From Apostichopus japonicus (Eukaryota > Echinodermata > Holothuroidea > Aspidochirotida > Stichopodidae), in the NCBI RefSeq assembly GCF_037975245.1, contig NC_092578.1, positions 16,558,821-16,622,820 on the forward strand: 64,000 nucleotides of DNA. The letters run 5' to 3'. Below are positions 1 to 12,448 of this stretch, piece after piece. The number at the start of each line of letters is the position of its first letter. Within the stretch, counting starts at the first letter, position 1. Under the pieces are notes generated by a model. That model was not told where the DNA came from. It did no database searches and worked only from the letters and a program-made list of their open reading frames with translations. The position numbers were made by a program, and so were the translations under genes.

Positions 1-156
1 AATCTATTTACAGTACTAAGTGTATATAACATCTACCATCACATTTTACCTGGTTGTCATGACAATTATTCTTGGATGATATGTTACCAGTACTAGTTGA
101 TTCATGTATGACTAAAGACTTAAGTATAAATGTCTAACATGTAACATGCAATGTAG

Positions 157-335
157 GCGTGCGTGACAGTTTGGGAGTCATCAAGAAATGGTTAAATAAC
201 AGAAGACTTGTGGCAAGGCTACGGAAGCTTAGAAGTGTTGAATTGGCCAGATGTGATAAGTTGTCAATTAAAAAATTTGCAGAAATATGTTCAATTGCTC
301 AGTTAAAGCAACTGAGCAATCCAACATTTTACTGA
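157..335 (+). other. open stretch after an AG, possible exon or transposon remnant
   Basis: Directly after ...caatgtag an open reading of 58 codons runs to TGA at 333, with a protein-like composition (for example LVARLRKLRSVELARCDKL). There is no ATG and I recognise no family. It could be a last exon of an upstream or nested gene or a decayed mobile element; chance is also possible. A perfect 11-bp hairpin (294-320) lies in its last part. Confidence 0.2.
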
Positions 336-1114
336 TTTTTGATAATATATGATCTTGTTGACTTATTGGGACAAAGTTTTCTTATGTTGATGGTACTTGA
401 TGGCTCCCATACAAGGCTGATTTGTGTCTATCATGTCATGTCAATCTTTTTTCACTCAGTCAAACTCTTTTTTAAGGATTTTCTTCATTTTATATATCTT
501 CTATTTACTGTCTAGTAAAATTCAGTTGAGATACATACAAAACATACATTAATATGAAACTTTTAGATTCAATGTCTCCTTTAAAGTGTGAGAAATATAA
601 AATATATGAGAATGGAGATATTTTGCAAGATAATTCGCTTACATTACAGATTAACCATAATTCAATTAATTATGGTATGGAATGTAGAATTGATTTTATT
701 CTTCATATCACGTCTCATCCAGTCTGTGAAAGGAAGTAGCAGGTTGCTACATTTAAACAATTTTTCCCAGAATCCCCCTCCCTCCCCTGCACTTGTCTGT
801 GTGTACTCTTGAGCCACCCTCTATCTTCATTCCATCTCAAACAACCATTCAGGAGTCATCACATCTAACAGCTGATGTGGACAGATTTTGGAAATAGTAA
901 TTGACTTTACTATTTCCTCCTTTCCTTCCCTACTGTGTCCCTCCCTGTTACTCCCTCCTCCCACCCCCAACCCTTCCTTACATTCCTTCGGAAGCCATCA
1001 TTTACAGCAGTTGATGTGAAGAGATTTCCAAAGCCATCACTTACAAGTAGTTGATGTGAAAAGATTTCAAGAACCGTACTTGACTGTGATTTTTTTCTTC
1101 CATTTCCTCTCCAG
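336..1114. other. intron sequence before FMNL exon 1
   Basis: AT-rich, then C/T-rich. Around 850-1070 a roughly 40-bp word (agccatcatttacagcagttgatgtgaagagattt) is repeated two to three times. Nothing coding recognised. Confidence 0.5.
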
Positions 1115-1198
1115 AATCAAATGGACCTCCCTCCAGAGAAGGCCAAACTACTGAGACAGTATGATGATGAAAAGAAGTGGGACCTCATCTGTGATCAG
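1115..1198 (+). CDS. FMNL: FMNL exon 1 of window (GBD start)
   Basis: 28 codons, phase 0 at both ends, preceded by a pyrimidine tract and ccag, followed by gtgggt. It reads [20 protein letters not shown], almost identical to the start of the vertebrate FMNL GTPase-binding region. The ATG inside is not the gene start: the family has further residues upstream and the exon is open at an acceptor. Confidence 0.93.
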
Positions 1199-4100
1199 GT
1201 GGGTGAATTTAAGATAAATGATGAGTAATTGATTCATCCCTATTGATTGATCTTTTTGCAATTTTAACCAATCATCAATTTGACTGATTGATCGATAAAT
1301 TGCAGATTTGTAGTATGACTGCGACGTCATGGTTATGAGTTCAAGTAAAGTTTCCTGTGGAATAAGTAGAATTAATTTAACAAGAATTGAAGGGTTGAGT
1401 ATATATAAATTTTCCCTTGGTATGAAGTACAATATAATTTACAAGACTTGAAGCATTGAGACCAAGTAAAATTGGCCTTGGTATTAAGTACAATTTAATT
1501 TGCGAGACTTGAAGCATTGAGTACAAGAAAAATATCACTTGGTATGAAGTACAATTTAAGTACAAGAATTTAAGCATTGAGTACATTTACAATTTCCCTT
1601 GGTATAAAGTACAATATAATTTACAAGACTTGAAGCATTGAGACCAAGTAAAATTGGCCTTGGTATTAAGTAAAATATAATTGACAAGACTTGAAGCATT
1701 GAGTACAAGTAAAATATCACTTGGTATAAAGTACAATTTAATTTGCGAGACTTGAAGCATTGAGTACAAGAAAAATATCACTTGGTATGAAGTACAATTT
1801 AAGTACAAGAATTGAAGCATTGAGTACATTTACAATTTCCCTTGGTATAAAGTACAATATAATTTACAAGACTTGAAGCATTGAGACCAAGTAAAATTGG
1901 CCTTGGTATTAAGTACAATTTAATTTACAAGACTTGAAGTTGAAGCATTGAGTACAAGTAAAATGTTCCTTGGTATAAAGTACAATTTAATTTGCGAAAC
2001 TTGGAGCATGAGTGTGTCTAATAGTACAAACCCAGTGAGGCCAGTACAATACCGATGAATATCCCAGAGTAGGAGTATGGGTGTGAACTTATTACAAGTC
2101 TGGTTTCGTATATTAGTTTAGAAAAATTCCATTTTCAATCGAGGATGAGAAACAGTACTGAAGTCACTGAAAGTAGGGTACCAAAAAATATTTCTAAACC
2201 TAAATTCCTCTCTGCATGTATATGATTTACTTTGAGCTGTGTTGAATTATTGCTGGGCAAAATAAAGTTGCATCTTAATTTGCTGACACTAATTTTGCTC
2301 AGGGAACTTTTAAAGGAGGTTTAGTATTTTTTTTGGGGGGGGGGAGGGGGGCATCCTTTCCCAGTATATTACCTTCTTCTAGCAGCGACTCTGATTTTGT
2401 CTTTCCAACAGGAGCTAGTCCATGCCAAAGCTGCTCCAAGCGTCTACATCTCCAAAATCAAGAAGATTATGGAACCTGGAAACTCATCCAAAGTAAGTTA
2501 TTGAACAGATCTTGTATGTATGTATTTTAGATCCTCCTGCAAGAAGCCTCATTGTCTTATCAAAGCCGCAAGTTGACCGAAGTCAGTCTCTTACATTCAT
2601 ATTTAACGTCCATGATCATGAATTGTCAATTGTCAACAACTCTGTAACTAGACGACATACATTAATCTTGGAGTGACTCGAACTTGTTACCTTATGATTG
2701 AATCTTAAATATGTGTTGCTTCACACTTAAACCTGTGTGGTATCACACTCTTCCCCTGCAATGCGTAGAGTGATGCGGTATTAACCAGTGTGTACAGTGT
2801 TTTGATGATGGACAACTTCTGCTCTATTGCAAAATTTGCATTCACCTTCTTCATTCAATCACCCAGAGGAACGTCCCTTTTCTCGTTAAGTAAAACGTCA
2901 TCATGGATGAAAGAAGTATAAATGATTTACTCTGTCGATATGTTATAGGTTGGTAATGTACTTTCACACGAAAATCAATAAAATGAGTTTGACAGAAAAT
3001 TTTACCCTTAATGTCCTTATAACTTTCGCACTAAAGTAATTCTTCGTTGTTGCGGAGAAAATTGTCAGCTTCCCCCCAAAAAATGATATAAACATTACCA
3101 AAAATCAAAACTGTGACCTAATTTTTACCATCTTTTTTGTTGTTGTTCTGTAACAAGCTGATTGTTTATGCCTCTCTTCATTGAAAGCTTTCATATTTTT
3201 GTTGTTGTATCTGCTACAGTTCAGACTCTCACAATTCCCAGAAGGAAAAATCAAATATAAAAAAAAGTGAAAAACAAAAGGTAGTTGGTAAAGAATCTAT
3301 TTCATTAGCCTAATTTTTCCAACTGGAAAAAATGCATCATTTATGGTGAGTTGGAGAATTTGTTGCTCTTTATTAAGCATGTATGGTAGTTTTCTTGTCA
3401 TATAACCGTGTTGATGGTTTTAGTTTCTGCTCTTAACTTGAAGAAGGCAAGAAAAAGAAGAAAAAAGAGTTAAAAAGATCAATTATACATTGTCAAAGAT
3501 GGATTCCCTACGTGTCTGACCTCATTGCATAATCTACGCTCAATTAATTTGCATCAACCGTCACTCAGCGGCGCCTTTTTCAATAGGTGAAAGATCAAAT
3601 GGAGAAATGGCAGATACTTTGTTATATATGTTTGTGACAATCTTATCCAAACCTTATATCTGAATAGTTTAAAGTAATGTGTAAATGTAAGTTGGCCTGA
3701 CGTTTCGATCCTAGCAGGATCTTCTTCAAAGGCTAAGTAAGGATAAGTTTTCCTGTGAAATTTCATCCTTAACTTTAACTGGAAAGACGGAAATTGCATC
3801 AGGAATGATTCATTTGGCAAGAACCACAATATGCAAGTCAGCACTTTATGTAGCATTTCATTTTTGGATAAAGTGGTTTCCAGCTTCCAACTGAAAGTGG
3901 TTTCCAACTGAAAAATTCCCCTACAATTCCCCTGTAATAACCCTGAAAGTTAGTCTGACATCAAAATATTTACTTCATTCCTCACTTACCTGCCATTCTT
4001 AAGGACCCCAAACCAGTCAGTTTGGAGGTGATTATGGGAATATTATCTCTCTGTTAACCTCCTTGTATGGCACTACCAAGCTGTGGTATAATTGTCAGTG

Positions 4101-7100
4101 CAAAAGTCAACTCTAAATAACAAAATTAGATGTTCAACTATTTCCATTTATCAAAGAATACCAACTTTGTTGGCTTACTTTTAAAGTAGCTAATGTATTG
4201 TAAAGTAACAACCAATCCTGATACAGTTAATGTTTTTGAGGGAGCCAAACTGTTTGTGGTCATTTTTAGCAATCATCGTCCAAGAAACTAAATGAAACAT
4301 TCCAAATTAATAAAACAAGATATGATAGGATCATTAGCATGTGAAAATAACATGGTCCAGTTGTTTGGCTCTGTTTAAAAATGCGACATATCCTTCTCCC
4401 ACTCTCACAGAGACAACGTAAGAAGATGCAGGACTCGTCGACCCAGAACTTGAGAGACCTGGAGATATCGTTACGGACGAATAATATCCAGTAAGTCTAG
4501 GAAAATAACGCTCTTGAAGAAGGAAAATTTGCGGCTATAGAAAACACTGATATCCTGTCCAGATTAAGCGCTCGGACTTGTAGTAGCCGGTATAGCAGGT
4601 ATAGCCTGTGTATCTTACAACTTGTCGTTGCAAAAGTTGATGTACAAGTAATAGGAAACATCTTAAATGGTCTGTAGCCAAAGTAGTGTGTTTTGATTGA
4701 GAAAGCTTAGATATATGGTATATCCCCCGCATCTCCCCCACCTCCCCCACTCTTCAAGATATCCTTATGAGTGTGTTGTGATAAAGTTATCATATCATAT
4801 ATCAGGGATGTGCCCAGGATTTCCTGAGTGCCAGGTATTCTAATCGCCGTCCTGTGGAGGGGTCTAACGGGGAGGGTGTGTCCCCCTCCCCTTTGAGAAA
4901 TTTTTCGATTTTGAAGGTGCTCAGATGCCAAATGCTGGCACTTGTGTAGCTTTTTAAGCACATACACTATTATAATAGCTTTGCTAACAATATACATTGT
5001 TTAATTTTTTTACAATTTATGTTGAATATATTGTTAGGAATGTTGGGATTTTAGATGAAAATAGTGCTGGGCGGAATTCACGATTTTTAAGACAGTGCTG
5101 GGCGGTAATTTTTAGTGCTGGGCGGGACTGCCCAGTTCCGCCCAGCGTGGGCACATCCCTGATATATGTGCTGAATGCTGGTATCTTGGGAATTTCCGAG
5201 GTCATACTAGGTTCACATTTTGTAAGTGTGTGTGTATCCATGAAGTCACTTCTGCTTTCTCCAAGTTCACATTTTGTAGGAGTGGTATAAAGTTACATAT
5301 CTCCAAAACATTGTGCAAGAATGGAATAAAAAAAAATATCACCCGGATTCTTAGGAAAAGTTCCTCTTTTACAGGCCAATAAGCACTTTCATTTACCTAT
5401 TACTGGAACTGGATTGGCTTTCCCAATCCATGTAATACTATTCTGTCAGTTTGACTGTAATTTCACACCTGTACCATCCTGCTTCCTGTCGACAACTACC
5501 GCCTTTCTTTTTTCCAGCGGTTAGTACCGAGAATTTAGCAGGTCATCGGCTCTGGTCATCTCATAGATTGCCAGAATTAAGATCGCAAAAAGATTATTAA
5601 CAACATTTAAGATTCGCTTTGATCAATGTCGGTTTAAGGAAAAGAATATGTCCTCGCAATCTGTCAGGGATTTTAGCGGGATATTATCGTTTCCTTAGAT
5701 CGGTCGAGAAATCTTGTTAACGTGACTAGAGTACTAAGCTGACAGACACAATAGATAACAGGAAGATAAGGGTAGTCTGAACATGTGCTGTAAATATATC
5801 AAGTGGCACTGCATACTCAAACAACATCGGGGCTAGCAGGCCGGTTATGTTGAACATGTTGAAGTAACAGTGGGGTGTCTAGTTGAAAAACAAAATGTCT
5901 TCTGGTCTGATACTGTGGTCATTGGGCATGCTGCTAGAGACATTCTTGAAGCTGCAAACCTACAGTAGGTCAAACCAGGGAGTTGTTATGGAACAACTCC
6001 CTGGTCAAACCTAGCTTCCAGTTTTTACAAGGATAGAATATATTGAATTGCTTGTATCGAGCACTAATATTTACCTCAAACAAAAGGTAGACAGTCAAGC
6101 GATGCAAACACACCTGTGTTTTTCCCAGAAATTAAATTCTATCCCCCCCCCCTTGTATTTTGATTTCTGGTGTTACTGTACATGGTGCTGGGTCAATGCC
6201 CTTCAATCATAGAGGATGCACTTGTCTGTCTGAGCTCCCCTATCCACCTACCACCAGATAAGAGAATCTATCCTCGAGGTCATTATTCCTGACTTACATC
6301 TGTCTTCATTGTGTTCAAGATGGCAGGATACTTCTTAAAGGTGTATATAATTAGAATATTGCATTGAAAACTGCAAAAATGTTCCTATTGGATATGAGAG
6401 GAGATTTAAATTGGTTTTTCTCCAAATGCTTCAGATAATGTGCCAGTATCATGAAAAACAGATCATGTGATAATTAGCTGGAATTAATCTGCATGTGCCT
6501 ATCATCCTATAGGGAGAACATGTTACCTGATAAAAATATGCTTGTGTCGGTATTTGATAAATTGTATACAGAACATTAAAATGAAGTCAAACGTTTGTTA
6601 ATTATTAGTTCATTTAGGTGTATTCTTTGTATATTTTCCTAGAATAAGGCCAGGTATCTTCAACATATAAGGATAAGCCCTCATGTAATATATCCCTTAA
6701 ATTCCCTCTGTAAACTTGTACTGTTTCTGTTAATTTGAACCACCTTTTGACTTACTATTTTCACCTGGAGGGTACAGACTGACCTGATCAGATGAGAGGA
6801 TGGTCCTTTGCTCCTGGAGCAATATTATTATCCTGTCAAGAAGATTAAATCATCTCTTTCAGCATAGGACATCCTGCCATGAAATTGTGTGTCACTGTCA
6901 GTTTACACTTGCTGGTATATAAGTAGTAGTTGGTTGCGGGGAGCTTGCCTCCCAAGAAAGAGAGGTACAGCATCTCTCTCCACCTCTCTGTCTCTGATTT
7001 AGAGGCAGACTAGTTTGGTTCTTTGTCTAGATAAAAGCTTTCATTCTTCCTAATTTTAGGGGGGTGAGAGCAGGGAGGGGAGGAGAAGAGAGAGGAAGGG

Positions 7101-10100
7101 AGGGGACAAGAAATGGGTGAAGGAGGGAGGGAGGAGAGGAGAGGAGAGGGAGGGAGGGAGGGGAGTAGAAACGAGAGGAAGGACAGGAAAAGGATGGGGG
7201 ATAGGGAGAGAAAAGGAGAGGAAAGAAAGGGGAGAAGAAGGGGGAAGAGATAGAAAGGGAGAGATACAGGAAGGGAAGGGGAGAGAGTATTGAAGGGAAG
7301 GGGAGGGATGGAAGAGGAGATGGAGGTAAAGAAGGGAAGTGTAAAAAGGAGAAAAGTGAGATTGGGAAAATGGTGATGTAGCAATTGAAGGGTAGGGGAT
7401 GATTTTGAAGATAAGTGGGACATGGAACAGGACATAATTAGAGAAATATGTTTCATTATGGATGATCAAGGCTTGATGATATATAAACTTGTACTTCTCT
7501 AAGTTCTCTTACACTATTTGATGTACTTTGTGCCTCTTTCTCCTCTATGAAATGTGGGCAATGGTACTGAGGAATATTTGGAAGAGGAGTGGAGGGAGGA
7601 ACGGAAGGAGGGGGGGGGGGTGAGGGGTGATGCTGTAGAAGGGAGGGTTTAGTACATAATGCTAAGGATGACAGTTAGGGAAGGTTGTCAAGGTTGGGTG
7701 ATCCAGAGTTGACCTCCTTTAGAACAGTGTCCTCTCTTGTTGCCTTGGCTACTTCCACCCAATGACAAGAATAGTTAACATGGGATATAGTCTGCAGAGT
7801 TGGCATAGCATGAATGGGAGGTATGAAATTACCCAGAGAACAAGGAGATGAATTTTGCCATGGTAACCATTCCATTGGCAAGTAGATCCTTGGCATTTAC
7901 AGGTTACTTTGAATTCTTGAGGGAATATCTAAATTTCTTGTGGGATGTTCCTGCAGACATAGATGATCATGGGGTTACCTATAGCAACAGAGAACAAACC
8001 AACAAGTTATTAGGTGTGATTAACATGCCAAACACAGAACAGGAAGTGGATGACAGATATGAACTCCTTGAAGGGCGCTGGTAAAATTACTTCACAAGTG
8101 TCAAGGGTGCACAAGTACAAGTAGATAAAATACTCACTCAGCATGGGTAGACCTGTATTTTGGGTTGAATTTGGTCCAATCTGGTAGTACCATAGTGGAT
8201 CATTGAGTGTAAGACCTGGCACTTGATCTCATTATCTGTTAACTATGGTCCACCGAATTCTCACCATCAGTGGTGAAATTGGGCTTAAGGTTTGCAAACA
8301 AAATGGAAATGAGCAAATCTAACGTTTTAACACAATTTCTTCTGTGTTTTTTGGATTAAATGCTCAAATGAGATACTCACTAGTTGAGAGAATTGAAACA
8401 GTAGATTGAGAGTAGTCCAAATATGTGTTGAATGTTTCACATGACCTGGTTTGACGGATACAAATTTAGAGTTCGGTCCAAAATAGGACGCGGTCTGTTG
8501 ATAGATTCATTTTATATTTCCCAAACCTCATCCTTGAGGTTAGGATGTTTTTGCTGGAGGAGGGGGGAAACCTCTTAACTTAATTAGGAATTCTTTAAAC
8601 GTTTTCAGGAAGCTAACATGAATGCTGGCTTATTTTAATAAGCTTTAAGGGTCTTGTTTATCAGTTCAAACTGGAACAGTGGGTAAAAAAAAAAAAGACC
8701 GTACGAAGTCTGAGAGTCTCGAAAGGTGAAGTCAACAAATCGTTATGGGTCTTCTTACCTCAGGAGTATCGTTGTTGGGAAACCGAATGTCCGGCAAGCG
8801 TTGATATGTTACTTCCTTCAGACCCAAAGTTGTTTAAAATTACTTGATTACTAGGGAGTTCATTTATATAATATACTAACCATGGTAAATATACATGGGA
8901 AATTGGGAACAATGATTATGGGGCTTTAGAAATGGAGTTTGTCTACTGTTTGGCAATATTCGTGCTCGTTTACCCTTACGAAGGGAAGTAGTCGTTTTTT
9001 GGGGTTCATCAGTGTTGCCATGGGGATCGTCCATGTTGCCATGGAGATAAGAAACTCTACAGTTCATGTGTTGTCTCTTTGGGATTACAGACAACTTACT
9101 TTGAGTTATGAAAGAGGCTGTCAACAATAATAAAATTTTCCATGCTTCTTGTTTTTCATAAAAAATGAAATGTCTATTTGGGAATTGGGGGAAAAGTGGA
9201 TGGCTTCTTGATGTTTTATAAACTGCTCAAAGCCTTCCATTGTGCTATGTCTGATCTTTCTTTTATTTTGAAGTTGTAAGTGAATCCATCTGGTGGGATA
9301 GGTCTACAAACAAGTACCCAGAGAGTTTCATTGTTACAAATTGCTATCTAAAAATCCAACCTTTTAAGAAGGGAGAGTAGACTTTCAGTATATGTTTACA
9401 AGTTCCTTAAAACTTTAAAGGCAATAGCTTGCCCCTCAACATATGACAAATTCAATTTAATAATACCACAAAGCTTTTTCTGAGTTGGCAAAAAAAAAAA
9501 TGGAAAAAATGAATATATGTCCCGCCCTCTGCAATATTTGGTTGACATGGTCAATTAAATACAACAAATGAAAATTAAAACACCTAGGTGTCATTTCATT
9601 TCGTGAAAAACTATTTGCCATAAAGGGTATAAAGTAGTGTGTACTTTAAAATTCCATCCCCATATTTTCAATTATTTAAATAATGCTGGCAATTAATAAA
9701 TAATAAGCATCAGTGTTACATAAGAGTTATTCTTGAGTCCCTTTTTGCAATGACCTAATTTCCTGTTTTTCCTTTTTCTTGATAGCTCCCTAATGCTTGG
9801 AATTTGGCCCCTCCTCTTAAACCATTTTATGTTTCTGCTTAGCTTAATCAATTTCCTGTGATGGATTTAGGAGAGCTTGTTGGTGAAGTGTTGTTGGAAA
9901 AGCATTGTGGAGAAGTGTTGTTGGAGAAGTGTTGTGGAGAAGTGTTGTTGGGGAGGTGTTATTGGGGAGGTGTTGTTGGGGAAGTGTTGTTGGAGCTCTT
10001 AGTGTTGTTGGGGAGGTGTTGTTGGGGAAGTGTTGGAGAAGTGTTGAGGAGAAGTATTGTTGGGGAAGTGTTATTGGAGAAGTGTTATGGAGAAGTATTG

Positions 10101-12411
10101 TTGGAGAAGTGTTTAAACTGCAGAAGTGTTGTTTGAGAAGTGTTGTTGGGGAGATGTTGTAGAGAAGTATTGTGGAGAAGTGTTGGATATCAATTGCTCA
10201 TAGTACATAGAAACATATATGACGCGAAGTCCAAAAGTTGTCAACATCAACGACTCTAGTTGTTTGTAAACGTAATAAAGTCGGTCACATCGGTAGAGGC
10301 TTTTGGAGTTGAGATTGATAAATTTGTTGATGACAGTTTTATACTAAAATCTCATATATCAAGAGAGGTCATAAGCTTGACTTTTGAAATTTCATTTGAA
10401 AAAAGTGAGTAAAAAATTTAAGAGAGGGAAAATTTTGTTGCAGTCTTCAAGTGTGTTTTAACACTATGCTTCCTTGAAAAGTGTCCAGATGACAAGAATG
10501 TTGAGGATTGAATCAAGTTTTTTTATAACGTACTCATCAGCCATTATTTGGTTGAAAAATCTGAGACTAGTGCTTGAGTTTGATCAATTGTAATCTTATT
10601 TGGAGTAAATTCTCAGTAGGTTGGAAAATTGTGACGACCAAAGTCAATATATTCAACTGAGCTATTGGTCAAAACAATTTTTTGATGAGGAATATTTGCG
10701 ATGAAAACATCTCTCTCATAGGCATAGATCCAAATTTTTGTTGTGCATCTGAGGCTGACTACTCGTTTGATAGAAGACATATCTTGCAAAATTTAGAGCA
10801 AAAATTGACCAAGTATTACTCAAAAAACTACAAATGCAATCAATCAATTTATAGCAACAACTTGACTTACTGTAGTATTACTCAAAAAAATATGAATTCG
10901 TGCAATTGATGAAACTGTAGAGACATCTTACTAGATGAAGTGCAGCAAAAAGTGAATGACTTTTGGATTTCTAGTTTCAAAATCCTTTCAACTTTATTGC
11001 ACAGGAAATCCTGTAAAAGGGAAAGCATTTGTTTCACTTTTGCTATCTCAAGAATTAACCAAATGGGTAAAATTTTCTCTTTAACAGAGATTTTCAGCGA
11101 TATCATAAACATCTGTGCCAAGTAATGAAAAAAATTCATTATGTAACGTGAAGGAAATGCTGGTTAAGTTTGTAAGCTTTGGTCACCGAGAAATGTTAAT
11201 TAGAATTTTTTCTTTCTTTTTAACTTGAGACATATAAGAGAGTATCTTTTTACAGTAGTCTGTTTTGGACTATAAAATTAAGCTTGTTATAAAGGTGGTG
11301 CAAGCAAAATGATTGAAATTTACCTGTTGTGCCCTCGCAACCAAGGAAATTGTTTACCGAGATAAATGTGTTTATTCCTGGCATGTTTATATCACTTTCA
11401 AATGACCAAGGTATTTGAATGACAGTTTGAGTAAATCAGTAGTGACATTTAAAGTCACTCTTTTATCCTTCCGATATATCTTGTACCACTCTCTCTCTTG
11501 TCCTGTAATACTACACAGCTGTCAATGCTCATCATTAAAAAGGTTAGAAACAAAGATTTAATTATAGGTTTTGCAAGAATCCTAGGTAGGAGGACAGTTT
11601 ATTAGGGCATTTAAGTTTGGAGGTTTGCTACTGTACTATCTTGTTGATATGTCAGGGAAATAAGTTAGTTTCCAAATGTTGTCTAGTAATTTAAAAGTCT
11701 GAGAACTTTTGTTTCTTCTAAAAATAAGATGGTTCCTGTGGTAAGAAAAAAGAAAACTTCTCTACATCTTAGATTTGAATAGCTAGTTGCTCAAATTGCA
11801 TATCATTTTGCGATACCATGCTGGGTAATTTATGCCCGATATTTAGTTTTGTAGAAAGGTCACACAGATGGCTCATCAGTTAGAGAAAATCAACCTTTTG
11901 ATAATTTTAACTACTTTGCAAACAAATGTTGTATTTTCATCTCTCTTGGCTTACCTGTCTCATCACAACCTTCACACTTGAGTTCTGTTCTATTTTAGCG
12001 ATGTATTAAATGATACACTCTGAAAGTGTGTTGCTCCCATTATACTCTCTGGCTAACATATATGTTGGTAATGATTTAGCACTGCATCACTCCCCTCCCT
12101 CGTCCCTCCCCCTCCCCCACCCACATCTGGGTCACTTGTCGTGCTGTCTCTGGTACAGATGTTTTATGATCAGATCCTTAGGTTGGTCTCTTTATACCTT
12201 CCTCTCTTACCTGACCCCACTCCATACATATATGTACTTTCTTCTCTCTAACATTGTGTGGAATCTACTTGGTACCATTTTAGAATGGTGTCCCCCCCCC
12301 CCCCCACCCTACTGACCAACCTTGGTGTCACTGGCTATTACTATTGTCCTTTGTATTCAAATGCCTGTGTTGTATATCTATTACATGGAAGTATTAAGTC
12401 CTTTTAAATTT

Positions 12412-12448
<37 letters not shown>

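Noticed and set aside
7010-7469. Long minus-strand Ser/Pro/Leu openings
   Set aside because: They are translations of the GGGAGG purine tract; no domain and no splice logic.
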